Positions 12,974 to 23,992 of a DNA stretch of 64,000 nt are shown in pieces. How positions within the stretch are numbered: position 1 is the first letter of the stretch; each line of letters starts with the position of its first letter. Origin of the DNA: Liolophura sinensis. Its lineage: Eukaryota; Mollusca; Polyplacophora; Chitonida; Chitonidae. The translations under genes were made by a program, and so were the position numbers. Where the stretch lies: positions 18,265,850-18,329,849 of the forward strand of contig NC_088304.1 of NCBI RefSeq assembly GCF_032854445.1, in the 5' to 3' direction. Under the pieces are notes generated by a model. The model worked only from the letters and a program-made list of their open reading frames with translations. It ran no database searches and was not told the DNA's origin.

Positions 12974-12981
12974 TGACGTCA
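12974..12981. promoter_or_regulatory. CRE palindrome TGACGTCA
   Basis: Perfect 8-bp CRE/ATF half-site palindrome. Two further copies lie at 13084-13091 and 13204-13211. No adjacent gene was identified. Confidence 0.4.
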
Positions 12982-13052
12982 ACGTCCGCAACTTTGTTGG
13001 GGTGAGAGCCCGAGTTGGGAGCGCTGAGCTAACCCCGCATTCCTAATATATA

Positions 13053-13076
13053 GTGTGTGTGTGTGTGTGTGTGTGT
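13053..13076. repeat. (GT)n microsatellite
   Basis: Twelve GT dinucleotides immediately before the 120-bp tandem duplication. Confidence 0.95.
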
Positions 13077-13316
13077 TCATCGATGACGTCATTTCTGACT
13101 TCTGACGAGAAATATGCATACAACAGAAGGCTAATTGAGAAATATAAAAAATGTCTGAAATATGAATTTTTTTCGCTTTTTTGTCATATTTTTCCTTCAT
13201 CGATGACGTCATTTCTGATCTTTGACGAGAAATATGCATAAAACAGAAGGCCAATGAAGAAATATAAAAAAAATGTCTGAAATATGAAATTTTTTCGCTT
13301 TTTTGTCATATCCTTT
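13076..13316. repeat. 120-bp tandem duplication carrying CRE palindromes
   Basis: Two head-to-tail copies exactly 120 bp apart, each starting ttcatcgatgacgtcatttc and ending in a T-rich 'cgcttttttgtcatat'. Divergence between copies is a few per cent, so the duplication is fairly recent. Each copy carries TGACGTCA (13084, 13204). Confidence 0.9.
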
Positions 13317-14349
13317 TCCTATGTATTAAAACCATATGCTGTTCGTTTTCTAGTACCAGCTGATGCACCCTTTAAGTGCGACTCAGATATTTATATTTGT
13401 AAGATACGTACCCTCTTTCAGCAGAGAAAAATAGATGAGTTCGTATCTTTAATTGTTAAGCGTTTTCAGCTTTATAGAATAATTACGCGGATGAGGTAAA
13501 AGCGCAACAACTAAAATCAAATACCGAAAAATAAGTTTAATAAGTATTCTTAGAATGGCTGCAAGTTGCCAAGGCTGGACAGCGAAGATTTTTGGTCCCA
13601 AACTTCTTATGCCTACACTTCTCCAGCTTGTACTCTGTCTCTCCGGCTCCTCTGAGTTATGTATGGGACACCAGTGAGGGCCAGCTCGCCTGTTAAATTT
13701 AGCTCTGTGACGAAAAGGCTTAACAGTACCCTACAGCATTATTCTTAGAGAACTAGCGGAGCGGAAAAAGTAACGTATTCAGTTAGCCTTTGTCCCTATT
13801 TGGAACTTTAGCAGTAATGGATTCCAGCTGCAATAGAAAGTTACCATAAAGGTTACATAATACACCTTTGCCTCTAAAACGTGAGGCATGGACGTTTGTA
13901 AGAAAGGGTGATCTTTGAGTAACATGTATTAGACATGGAAATTGCTCAAGGGCTACGAGTCAAAAATCTGAATTCGATGTCATGCCTACAGAATATCAAC
14001 CGTCATTTACTGCATCGTCGAAAACTGTTGACTACTTCTCTGTTACATGTTATGGGTTTTAATTACTATTTACAAATGATTTCTCTACATGTTAGAAAAC
14101 TTTCCAACTGTTTTAGGTTCTTTTTGGAAGTAGGTCGTGCGTTTATCGACTTTGAACACCCCCTCCCCCCATATTGTTTACGAATGGTATACGAATGTCA
14201 GACGGCCACATTCCTGCTCCTTGGATACTCCAGGTCGTCCCGTCCAGTGATAACTTTTGTGGATGTGGTCATGCAGTTAAAGGCAATGGTGAAAGCCGTG
14301 ATCAACAAATGCGTATTCATCTTACGGCAGTTCGGGAGCTCCTCTCACT
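13317..14349. other. No gene seen
   Basis: Unique-looking sequence. Its longest frame, at 13935-14363, has no family resemblance and runs into SINE B sequence at its end. Confidence 0.5.
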
Positions 14350-14712
14350 TGAAGAGTGAGTGAGTGCTTGGGGTTTAACGTCGTACAAAAACAATTTTTC
14401 AGTCATATGACGACGAAGCAATCCTTGGGATGTATGTAATGTGTCTCTTTGTTGCATGACTGATTTCCACCCCTCTTTTATCTAATGCTGCTTCACTGAG
14501 ACAACTTGCTGAAGGCAAGTAAGCCGCTCCGCCCGAGCTATTATACTGATATGGGTCAACCAGTCGTTGCACTATCCCTTTCGTGCTGAACGTCAAGCGA
14601 GGAAGCGAGGAACATCTTTTAAAGTGGAAGGTGTGACTCGACCCAGGATTGATCCTGGATCTACCGCTCCCGAGGCGGACGCTCTACCAACTGTGCTATC
14701 CGGGACGGCCCC
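14350..14712 (-). mobile_element. SINE family B, full-length copy
   Basis: Read on minus: a tRNA-like head (gatagcacagttggtagagc, then a B-box-like gggtcgagtc), a body of about 280 bp, and a 3' end 'taaaccccaagcactcactc'. It is unrelated in body to SINE A. A sister copy on plus lies at 51656-51992 and confirms the boundaries. Confidence 0.88.
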
Positions 14713-15321
14713 CTCTACCTTGAAGACATTTCTTCTCTAAAATTGGCATAACAAGTGCACTAAAATATTTAAATTTTCAATAACGAACAAAGAAATGAAC
14801 GGAATCTTGAACTGTAAATATTTGTTAGCGATTTTTCTGAGTAAAACGATTCCAGTCTTTCCCCAAGAGAATCTTCGGCTTCGGACTAACGCGTGAAGAG
14901 GAAGTGGTACTGTTGCAGCCTTCTTTTTGCTTCGGCGCTTGCATGGGTACTGATTTCCCGCTCTGTTTACTCCAAAAGATATGAAAATTTGGGAAAATTT
15001 CGGGGCTCCGGTTCTTCGTCGCTGTAAGTTTTAGCTGTCGTTTCCCGCGAACCCGCCACAACATACCAAAGGCGAAAGTAGGGGCTTTGACGAGCAACGG
15101 AGGGCTTTAATCTGTCCTTATGCACCACTTGCTTGTGACGTTCGATGTCCTGAGTCCTGTTTTACGAAGCAGTCGCAAATTGCGCCTGGTGTACTTTCCA
15201 TGGCAACATACAGTGAAGAGATACGTGGCCATGGTAATTTCGCTTGGCGTTGTGCTGCGATAGCTTAGTAAAACGGATCCCTGTATCGCATGAATAACGG
15301 CCACTATAATGCTTCCGTCAC

Positions 15322-15330
15322 TATATAAAG
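15322..15330 (+). promoter_or_regulatory. TATA box (TATATAAAG)
   Basis: Strong TATA consensus in unique sequence, 57 bp before an ATG (15379). Expected transcription start is about 15350. Confidence 0.5.
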
Positions 15331-15378
15331 ACCAGTTTGTCTCTACTGACGTGTTTTTTGTTCTCCCCAATCGTCTTC

Positions 15379-15537
15379 ATGGAGGTGGATCTGCAGATAA
15401 ACCTGCCACTCAGCAAAACTTACAAGGGTTCGCCTTGGTGTCATAGAACCGTTTCTGCTTTTACATGCACATGCCTGCATGACACTTACAGCCCTGGCTT
15501 CATCGTAGACGTATCTGTCATAGGGTCTTGTAATTGA
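15379..15537 (+). CDS. Short ORF of 52 codons behind a TATA box, unknown
   Basis: The frame starts MEVDLQINLPLSKTYKGSPW and ends VDVSVIGSCN. It contains four cysteines (CHRTVSAFTCTC, then GSC) but no signal peptide or recognised motif. The placement 3' of a TATA box and 5' of a hairpin (15542-15577), with AATAAA near 16060, looks like a small transcription unit. It could equally be the edge of an unrecognised mobile element or only a first exon. Function unknown. Confidence 0.25.
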   Translation: MEVDLQINLPLSKTYKGSPWCHRTVSAFTCTCLHDTYSPGFIVDVSVIGSCN

Positions 15538-15541
15538 TAGT

Positions 15542-15577
15542 CTTTACATCTAACAATCAATATTGTTAGATGTAAAG
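15542..15577. repeat. Perfect 16-bp inverted repeat with a 4-base loop
   Basis: Arms ctttacatctaacaat and attgttagatgtaaag flank the loop 'caat'. It starts 5 bases after the stop codon of the 52-codon ORF and marks an abrupt change to GC-rich sequence. Confidence 0.9.
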
Positions 15578-15579
15578 GA

Positions 15580-16045
15580 CCCGTAAAAACCCGTGTTTCC
15601 TTGAGGTACAGATAACCGCTGCGGCCGACAGGAGCCGGAGCCGGAGCCGGATGCATAGTGGAACTTGACGAGAAGGCCTCAGACAACCACGAACTGAATC
15701 GCAAGTCGGTGAAATCTGGCCTAGTGACGGGCTTGGAGCCACAGGCCTGTCAAACTTGCGGAAGTTGGCAGTGGCGCTAAGTGCAGCATTTTCTCTGGAA
15801 GACGGCACCGACCGAGAGGGCCGGAGACCGCTACGGGGCCGCCAGGGCTGGGGAGACGACCGGAGACCGGCGGAAGGGCCGCCGATAACTGACGGCCAGC
15901 TTGGCCGCGACACTTAAGGACAGCGTTACGCAGAGGGACAGCGTTACGAAGAGGGCCATGGCCAAGTCGGGGACCGTTGAACCGGAAGGAGCGTTTGTCG
16001 GGTTAGTCGTTCACCCAAGGACGTGGCCGCTACCAGGCCTGCACG
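15580..16045. other. GC-rich island of unknown nature
   Basis: About 460 bp markedly richer in G+C than its surroundings, with (gagccg)n near 15633-15650 and many CpGs. Long frames here (for example on minus at 15566-15913) are low-complexity and most likely composition artefacts. An AATAAA follows near 16060. It may be a CpG island, a 3' UTR, or part of a mobile element. Confidence 0.4.
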
Positions 16046-16577
16046 TTTTTTCGTGGTGAATAAAATTAAACATTTCATGATTTTATTGATTTATTGAGAG
16101 TGTTTCCTTTCTTGATTGGGTTTACCACCGTACGGTAGAGCATTTCATGATTTACAATTTTAGGATTATGTTTGTGTTTATGACTGCCTTAAAGATCTAG
16201 AGAAAAAATTCTGGTATTAATTACTTACTTTCTAACCTGATCGGAATTTATACCCGTACTCAAGAATAATTTACTTTGTATGTTAAAAATATTTTTATAT
16301 TCAAAGCCACCAACGAACCTGCGTTCGAACTGGCTAGCTCGCGTCTTTGAATCTGCAGGGAAATAATTTGCCACACACTTTGGAAAAGTCCCTGTAGGCC
16401 TATACCGTGTCGATGTGTCCTTAAATAGATTTTTTATTACATAGCTTTAGCTGCATGACTGGGCTTGGATTTGACCCAGCATGCAATTTAGTCATGGGAG
16501 AGTGTAGGAAAAACCTAGGAACTATCTATTTATTTGATTGGCGCTTTACTGTACTCAAGAACATTCTAGAATCTATG

Positions 16578-16752
16578 TGTGATTGAGTGCTTGGGGTTTA
16601 ACGTCGTACTTAGCAGGGTTTTTTTTTTTCAGTCATATGACGACGAAGGAGTTCTTAGAGTGTATGTAAAAACTTTCGCATCCAGGATTGACTCTGGATC
16701 TACTGCCCCCGAAGCGGGCGCTCTACTACTTGATCGAGCCATCGGCGCCAGT
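16578..16752 (-). mobile_element. SINE family B, internally deleted copy
   Basis: It retains the 3' end (gattgagtgcttggggttta) and the tRNA-like head region (gcgggcgctctactacttga) but lacks about 190 bp of the body. Confidence 0.8.
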
Positions 16753-17194
16753 TGTCTCTAGAAACTATGCATGTCTCATCTGTTAACATGCAGCTATACT
16801 CATACGTACCTTATATTTCCGGGTTATTGAATATTTATAGAACCTGTGAGCTTCACAGACATGTACAGGTCTAAATAAACGTATCTGCTTACTCACGAAA
16901 ATTTATTATTACAGGTTATTGTTGAGGCCTGTGTATATCCAACAGATTCCACAATAATAATAATAACAATAATACCCGATAATGACTTCAGAAGATACTG
17001 GTCGTGAAATGTATTAACCTGCGACGCAAATAACATCAGGTGTTTAGAAAAATGCTGATTACCGTTACTGGAAAGTATCGGGAATTTTTTGAGGTCACAA
17101 CATACCTGTGAAATTATTACAGAAAATGCGCGTTGTTGCGTGAGCATGTCTACACACGTCCTTGAGCGAAGCTGGAAATCCCCTTTTTGAAGCT

Positions 17195-17219
17195 CCGCCC
17201 ACTAAGTACCATGACCAAT
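17195..17219 (+). promoter_or_regulatory. GC box plus CCAAT box upstream of the BH3-like ORF
   Basis: CCGCCC at 17195-17200 and CCAAT at 17215-17219, with a weak TATA-like gatataatag at 17308-17317. Together they form a plausible proximal promoter 80-200 bp before the ATG at 17391. Confidence 0.4.
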
Positions 17220-17390
17220 CAGGGCCCAGCATTTGCCACCTCGTGCGATGAGAGTGCTGATGCCATCTTAAACTTCCCAAAACAAATTGACATGTTTTCC
17301 GAAGAGCGATATAATAGTTGAACTAGACTCCCGATTAGAGATGCTACATTCGCTTAAACCATCACTCGCTGTTCACTACCTGCTAGGACC

Positions 17391-17570
17391 ATGACGCAAA
17401 ATAACGTGGCTGAGTTGGGGAGGAATTTAAGATGCGTGGCTGATAAAATGGAAGAAGACTACGCAAAAATTCGTCTGCGAATATCTCGACGCGAAATTGT
17501 GATCGGTTTCATATCGCGAGTGCTACAAGACGCAGTCAAATTATTTATATTCTCCAGTGCCTGGCCCTGA
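17391..17570 (+). CDS. Candidate BH3-only protein, 59 residues with hydrophobic C-terminus
   Basis: The ORF starts at ATG 17391 in a good context (aggaccATGA), has an in-frame TAA about 35 bp upstream, and ends at TGA 17568-17570. Residues 9-20 read LGRNLRCVADKM, an exact BH3 pattern: h1 L9, h2 L13, h3 V16, small A17, invariant D18, h4 M20, followed by EEDY as in Bim-type BH3s. Residues 36-58 (IVIGFISRVL, then AVKLFIFSSAW) are hydrophobic and could be a tail anchor for the outer mitochondrial membrane. BH3-only proteins bind Bcl-2 relatives to promote apoptosis, and small ones are known. The GC box and CCAAT box upstream fit a real promoter. A donor-like acag|gtagga follows in the 3' UTR. The role is inferred from the motif alone; a chance frame is the main alternative. 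Confidence 0.5.
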   Translation: MTQNNVAELGRNLRCVADKMEEDYAKIRLRISRREIVIGFISRVLQDAVKLFIFSSAWP

Positions 17571-19600
17571 AATCAATTTGCACCATGTCAACAGGTAGGA
17601 ATGTACATATATAAATATAGTGACACAGCTATTGTTGATGGTTTACTACGTACGGTTTCTTTCAAACCATAAATCTGACCGCCGTCATATTAGTCAAGGA
17701 GAGAAAATTCTTGTGTACATGTACCAATGAAAAAAAAAAGAAGAAAAAAAAATGGTGACACGTCTAGCAATTTTTTAATGCAGTGAAACGCGATGTGTTC
17801 ACATCCATGCTCAACTTTATATGTGTGCAGTACGTGTCTTTTTGAACATGTTACCGCCTACGCATTGTATGCAATTGTAAATATACATGTACCGATGCAC
17901 AAATAACGAGCTTTAAATTCACAACTGTACACGCGACAAGTTTGGACATGCCCCACGCGCTGCCGGATGACGTCATCATAATGTGTAGTACGCGACAGTG
18001 TGGCGTGATGCAGCAAGAATCAGTCCGCGCAAGTTTTTGTTTCTAATTCACGCTTACTATGATAAGAAAAAGAAAAGCACCTGGGATGTTTAGTGCCAAT
18101 CTAATAATTCTGCTCATTCCATGTTGGTTGGAAATCTTGTGGGTTTTTTTTTTTTTTTTTAACATACAAGATACCAATTACATCTTGGCAGGGGCCAAGC
18201 TAGGCTACAGCTAATGTAACGATACATACAAATCGTCAATTCCACTGTTGCAGCTAGATTTATTCCATATTTCCGAATTCCGCCCAACAGTTAATAATGC
18301 AATGGTTATTTCATCAAATGTCTGGGTTTTTTCTTTGAACACAGGGCTCACGATTTTCACCTACTCCGCTAGGAACGAACAGTGGTGCACGATGCCAGCT
18401 GACGGAGACGGAGGCTTCAATGGGAGGTCTATCGGTCCCGGGGAAAATTAAATCAGCAAAAACAGCGTTCGAACGAGAGTGTAATCTCGTAGAAAGGAAT
18501 GGCTGGTATTACGTGTGACAAGAAACCATACAGACCAAAAATCCACCTTTGTACGGACTACGTAGAAGCTCATTTTTAACTCACTAAACGTCATGACAGG
18601 CGAAAGGACTCAGGAGGTGGTGCTTCTCAACATACGTGCATATGTACCCAGTATGCTCACGCATAGTACAGTGGAATGTGACATAATATCTACAGTGCTG
18701 TTTTACACTAATTATGTTTTTCTAGTTTCGAGCTCCAGTACAGTGCTTTTTATTTTCAAGTCAATTGGAAAAAGGACATTTGGTTTGTTAAGTTACGAGA
18801 GGAAAACCAGTTGTTGTTATGGGCCATGAAGATCGTACGGGCCAAACTAAGACTGGCCACAGACTCATATAGTCCTAGAATGTAACTCGAGTTCCTGGTT
18901 GATAAACAAGAAGAATGATGCAGAAGGTTGGCATTCTAAAAGCTGTACATAATAATTATGTGCTATTTTACTGAGGTCTTAATTATAATTAGCATAATGA
19001 ATTAGACCTTGTATGCTTGTATCGTTTGCAGACAAGGTCTGATTCATTAGGCTAAATTGTAATGTATGATAAACCTTCCATTCAAGTTGTCAGCATTACA
19101 TTTACATGCAAGCATGAAACCTTTTCTTTATTTTTCTACACACTCGAATAAAAATCAGTCATGTAAATATACACATACATGTAATTGACGTCTCATCTTG
19201 TAACTTCTTCTGTACATACATATGTATACAGTATTTATGTTTATATTTTTTCAAACATGGATGTATGATGAAGCGGGAATAAAATGGGATTTTGTTTTTG
19301 TATTATATGTGTAATTATGAATAATTTATGCATATGTTTTATCACTGGATCATGAAGACCTGGGACTATAGTTATAATAGCCCCAGTAAACACATACCCA
19401 GAATAATTCACTAAAATGACAGAGGTCAGTTTTATGGTATGGGTGGGAATGATGTATGAGCCTTTTGCAAGTAACTTGCAAAATTTCCCTTCTGTGACAC
19501 AAATGTTCACCCATATATGTCTATAGTTCAGGAGATTATGCATACTGATGAAAGACAAATCTATCTACATGTACTGCTTACGTTACGTACATTATAAGAT
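17571..19600. other. No gene seen; one CRE palindrome
   Basis: AT-rich sequence with TGACGTCA at 17968-17975 and poly-A/poly-T tracts. Frames at 18248-18451 and 18593-18829 have no recognisable features. Confidence 0.5.
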
Positions 19601-19604
19601 GATA

Positions 19605-19876
19605 GGGGCCTCCGTGGCTCAGTTGGTTAGCGCGCTAGCTCAGCGTAATGACCCAGGAGCCACACATTTAGCCAATGTGGTCGCTGTGAGTTCAAGTCCA
19701 GCTCATGCTGGCTTCCTCTCTGGCCTTACGTTGGAAGGTCTGTCAGCAATGTGCGGATGGTTGTGGGTTTTCCCCAGGCTCTGCCCGGTTTCCTCCCACC
19801 ATAATGCTGGCCGTCGTCGTATAAGTGAAATATTCTTGAATACGGCGTAAAACACCAATCAGATAAATAAATAAGC
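19605..19876 (+). mobile_element. SINE family A, full-length copy
   Basis: Head ggggcctccgtggctcagtt through to the (AAAT) tail; plus orientation. Confidence 0.92.
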
Positions 19877-19934
19877 AGTATAAGATGACCTTAAGGGCCA
19901 TGCAGGCACTTAACCACTTGATCCTGCCACCAAA

Positions 19935-20040
19935 TATTTATTTATTTATTTGATTGGTGTTTTATGCCATACTCAAGGATATTTCACATATTTGACGACA
20001 GGCAGCATTATGGTGGGAGGAAACCAAGCTGAGCCCGGGG
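19935..20040 (-). mobile_element. SINE family A, 3' fragment
   Basis: Tail plus about 90 bp of body; the tRNA-like head is missing. Confidence 0.8.
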
Positions 20041-20297
20041 CCACCAAATAAAACTAAGCAATAATACAAGAGGTGACTGAATCAGGGAGGCGATCAAACA
20101 ATAATCAATTCATTAATCATGGATACATTGACGTGGATACATTTTCACTTGGCCGTCTGGGTTGCGAATTTAACACCTGTTGCAGGAGAGTAAGATATTT
20201 CATCGCAAACTTGGCCCAACAGTTACAAAATGGAAACTACTGGCCGTGCGTTTATACTAGGGTTGTAACATGAATACGGTGACAGACTGATTGAAAG

Positions 20298-20504
20298 ATT
20301 TATTTATTTCATTGGTGTTACAATGCCAGACTGTACAAGTAAATTGCTTACATTATAGTGAAGTGGGAAAGTCTGCCAGCAACCTGCAAATGGTTGTGGG
20401 TTTCCCCCATGCTCTATCTGGTTTTCTCTCTTCATATAAATTTGGCCGCAGTCATATAAGTAAAATATTCTTGAGTAAAACACCAATCCAATAAATAAAT
20501 ATAT
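20298..20504 (+). mobile_element. SINE family A, decayed copy with tail sequence at both ends
   Basis: The left end carries a reversed tail motif (atttatttatttcattggtg), while the main body and right tail run on plus. Either a foldback rearrangement or two opposed fragments. Confidence 0.65.
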
Positions 20505-21221
20505 GATAGCGGTTAGGTTTACAGGTGAAGTAAGCAGACAAGACTGCAGAAACACCAACCTTAGTCAGATAACTGCCAGACTTTCATGTGTAAAGCCATA
20601 GCCGAAACAGCAGGAGCAAGATTTGAACCTGCCATCTGAATTATTGTCCAGGGCTCACATGCTAAGATTTTCAGTTTGCATGAACATAAAATTGCATTTC
20701 AGTACTGCTCACTTAGCGCATCATTGACTTGGAATTTGTGTGTACATTCCGACGTTTTCTCACTACCATGTAAAGGTATGTAGCACCAGTATTACAACAC
20801 TTGGAATATTCAAGATAGCAAGTAAATTGCAAGTACTAGTACAATAAATTTATTTTCTCAAGCTTTCATTTTTGGATCTGATGTCTACTTGAAAATGATT
20901 TTAAAAACATGATTTACAAGAAATGTGTTACATAGTGCCTGTGGATGGGTGGGGAATTGGGGGTGGGGAATTGGGGGTGGGTTTATGGTAAATCCAAATA
21001 CTCTCGCCAATACAACTGCAACGAATTCAGGTTCATATCATCAATAGTCATTGGTTTTCCCCTGGCCCTGCCCTGTTCCCTATCACATGTACTTCTACCA
21101 CGTTCCTACTTCTTTTGTAACTCTTTATTTCTTGTGTCCCACAGGTAGTTGGGAATCTGGAATTGCTCAGCATGTCTACATTATGTCATATATACATGTA
21201 AAAGCTCTTGATAAGCAAAGA

Positions 21222-21597
21222 GAACAATTTGTTGTTGGATGATTATAACAATTTGTTGTTGGATGATAATAACAATTTGTTGTTGGATGATTATAGCAGT
21301 TTGTTGTTGGATGATTATAACAATTTGTTGTTGGATGATTATAGCAGTTTGTTGTTGGATGATTATAACAATTTGTTGTTGGATGATTATAGCAGTTTGT
21401 TGTTGGATGATTATAACAATTTGCTGTTGGATGATTATAACAATTTGTTGTTAGATGATTATAGCAGTTTGTTGTTGGATGATTATAATAATTTGTTGTT
21501 GGATGATTATAACAATTTGTTGTTGGATAATTATAACAATTTGTTGTTGGATGATTATAACAATTTGTTGTTGGATGATTATAACAACATGAAGGCC
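21222..21597. repeat. 24-bp minisatellite, about 15 units
   Basis: Units 'ttgttgttggatgattataa' + 'caat' stay in frame on plus as 8-residue periods LLLDDYNN, alternating with DYSS variants. The alternation of caat/agca units forms a partial two-unit period. No exon context. Confidence 0.93.
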
Positions 21598-21735
21598 TAA
21601 ATGTAGCAGCTGTTCTTCAGGGCTCTTTTTCAGATTCATTTATTTATAGACATGATTGTTTTTTCTTTGTGTCCTGTAACTCCTGTGGCTGTCATTTATG
21701 CTAATAAGACATATATTTTTAGGCATAACTCGGCT

Positions 21736-21999
21736 GGGGGGCCTCCGTGGCTTAGTCAGTTAGCGCGCTAGCGCAGCGTAATGACCCAGTCTCAACAATG
21801 CAGTCGCTGTGAGTTCAAGTCCAGCTCATGCTGGCTTCCTCTCCGGCCGTACTTGGAAAGGTCTGTCAGCAACCTGCGGATGGCTGTGGGTTCCCCTGGG
21901 CTTTGCCCAGTTTCCACTCACCATAATGCTGACTGTCGTCGTATAAGTGAAATATTCTTGAGTACGACGTAAAACACCAATCAAATAAATAAATAAATA
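21736..21999 (+). mobile_element. SINE family A, near full-length copy
   Basis: It has lost about 15 bp ('gagcctctcacc' region) between the head and the B-box part. Confidence 0.9.
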
Positions 22000-22592
22000 C
22001 ACATGTGTGTCAGTCAAGATAAATGTATATCTCTTTACTACTAAAGTCACGTGAGTATTTACCTGTAGCCCTTATACATGATATAACCTAGTTCACTGGC
22101 CTAATACAAGTGGAACATCACGCTTCATTCTATTTAAACACAAAGCTTTGCAATAGTCACAAGGTAGCCTAGACTACTAAGTAATCGTGTCAATAGTATA
22201 GATTCTACGTCATTTGTCTTCTATGTTGGCTACCACATGACAAGACACTTGTGATCAATGAATCACCCTGCAATACAAACCCAGTGATGAAAGTCAGCAT
22301 TTAGGGGGATTCCCCTTTTGAGTTGAAATACTACAGTATGAACAAGCATGTCAGATTTATACAAGATAAACAAAGCTTGTAGTGTACTAATAATCATAGA
22401 AACAAGTCCATGTGAATATTGTAATACACACCAAAATGGTGCTGATGACACAAATACAGTTACAATATAACAACATATGTATCTTCCTGATACATAAGTT
22501 CCTTATGATCTGTCCCATACGGACCACATAGAAAGATAGAAAATTAATTGATGAATCAATATAAATAAGTGTAGTTCATGTATGATAAATTG

Positions 22593-22735
22593 CTTATTTA
22601 TTTCATTTTATTGGTGTTTTATGCCATATTCAAGAATATTCCACTTACACGATGGTGGTCAGCATTATAATGAGAGGCAGGCGAGCAGAGCCTGGGGGAA
22701 ACCCACAAACATCCACTGGTTGCTGGAAGACCTTG
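22593..22735 (-). mobile_element. SINE family A, 3' fragment
   Basis: Tail and about half the body; decayed. Confidence 0.75.
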
Positions 22736-23030
22736 ATAAGTTGTCATGTGGTTGACATATTACCAAACACAGTGGATACCTGTATATACATGCTATGGGA
22801 CTACAAAAAGCATGTGATTGAGTCTGAATTATCTTCTTGCCAAATTGTGGTTAACATATTACGCAACAAAAGGGATACATACATATAGGCCTAAAAAGCA
22901 TGTGAAAAAGTCTGAATTATTCAAAGTTACGTTTATTTAGTTGGTACTCAGTGTTTTGGGATATTTGGCCATTCTTTGGCCATACATTTCTATTTACATC
23001 ATCTTGGACAACAGGGAAGAACCAGAATAC

Positions 23031-23064
<34 letters not shown>
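23031..23064. repeat. Poly-T followed by (TTA)n
   Basis: Simple sequence of about ten TTA units. Confidence 0.9.
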
Positions 23065-23065
<1 letters not shown>

Positions 23066-23275
23066 GTTGTTCATAAAAGTCAATTATGATATTATCACCA
23101 TTACTGGAAACCTAGCATACCATATACAGACGTAAACAGTGATTTAATCTTAGAAATTAATAGATGGAAATGTGTTGCTACACTAAAGTTTAAATATGTT
23201 TCACATTTAAGTTATGGCTGGCACCTGAAAAGTATGCTGTGGGGAAGTAAAATTATAATAGGCTTACATCTACTT

Positions 23276-23543
23276 GTTTGTTTGTTTGTTTGTTTGGTGT
23301 TTTATGCCGTACTCAAGAATATTTCACTTATATGATGGCGGCCAGCATTATGGTGGGAGGAAACCAGGCAGAGCCCAGGGGAAACCCACAACCATCTGCA
23401 GGTTGCTGGCAGTTCTTCCCATGTATGGCCGGAAAGGAAGCCAGCATGAGCTGGACTTGAACTCACAGCGACTGCATTGGTGAGAGACTCCTGGGTCATT
23501 ACGCTGCACTAGCGCGCTAACTGACTGAGCCACGGAGGCCCCC
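23276..23543 (-). mobile_element. SINE family A, full-length copy with (TTTG)n tail
   Basis: On the plus strand the left edge is 'tttgtttgtttgtttg' rather than the usual TTTA repeat, so the tail here is (CAAA)n on the SINE strand. Confidence 0.9.
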
Positions 23544-23992
23544 CAGCTGAGCTATGCCTAAAAATAACAATTTTTAATAATCTATACATGTTGTAGTTTT
23601 ATTAAAAGGCCAATGGATATCATGAAGGAGAAACGCAAGAATACATTTCCAGCCAATAAGTGTGACCCGATATTGATAAATTCGGTTCAACACACACACA
23701 AGTGTCATAAACATGTAATATAATGTGGGTCACAAGCTATGACTTGTGATATACTGAAAATGGATCATGTGCTGCTGAATGGCATTATATCTATGTGATG
23801 TTTATTTATGACACTACTGGACGGATGACCCAGCTATAAATGTACATATTTATCTAACAAATGCGTATTTAAAACTGACCTCTTAAAGTGGAAGAAAGCT
23901 AAAAAATAAAGCACTATGGTAAGGCTCACTCACTTTCAAGTGAGTTACATGCATTGAACTATTTGAATTGTATGGTAGGATTTATGAAACAT

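Noticed and set aside
13555..13677. 40-codon ORF with a signal-peptide-like start (MAASCQGWTAKIF, then LLQLVLCLSG)
   Set aside because: No promoter, no clear donor and no following exon; too short to support by itself.
13935..14363. 142-codon plus-strand frame
   Set aside because: No domain, runs into SINE B, no splice or promoter signals; probably a chance frame.
14640..14712. tRNA gene
   Set aside because: tRNA-like boxes belong to the head of SINE B (and SINE A elsewhere); no complete cloverleaf with acceptor stem was found.
15566..15913. 115-codon minus-strand frame rich in R, S and P
   Set aside because: GC-rich low-complexity composition explains the absence of stops.
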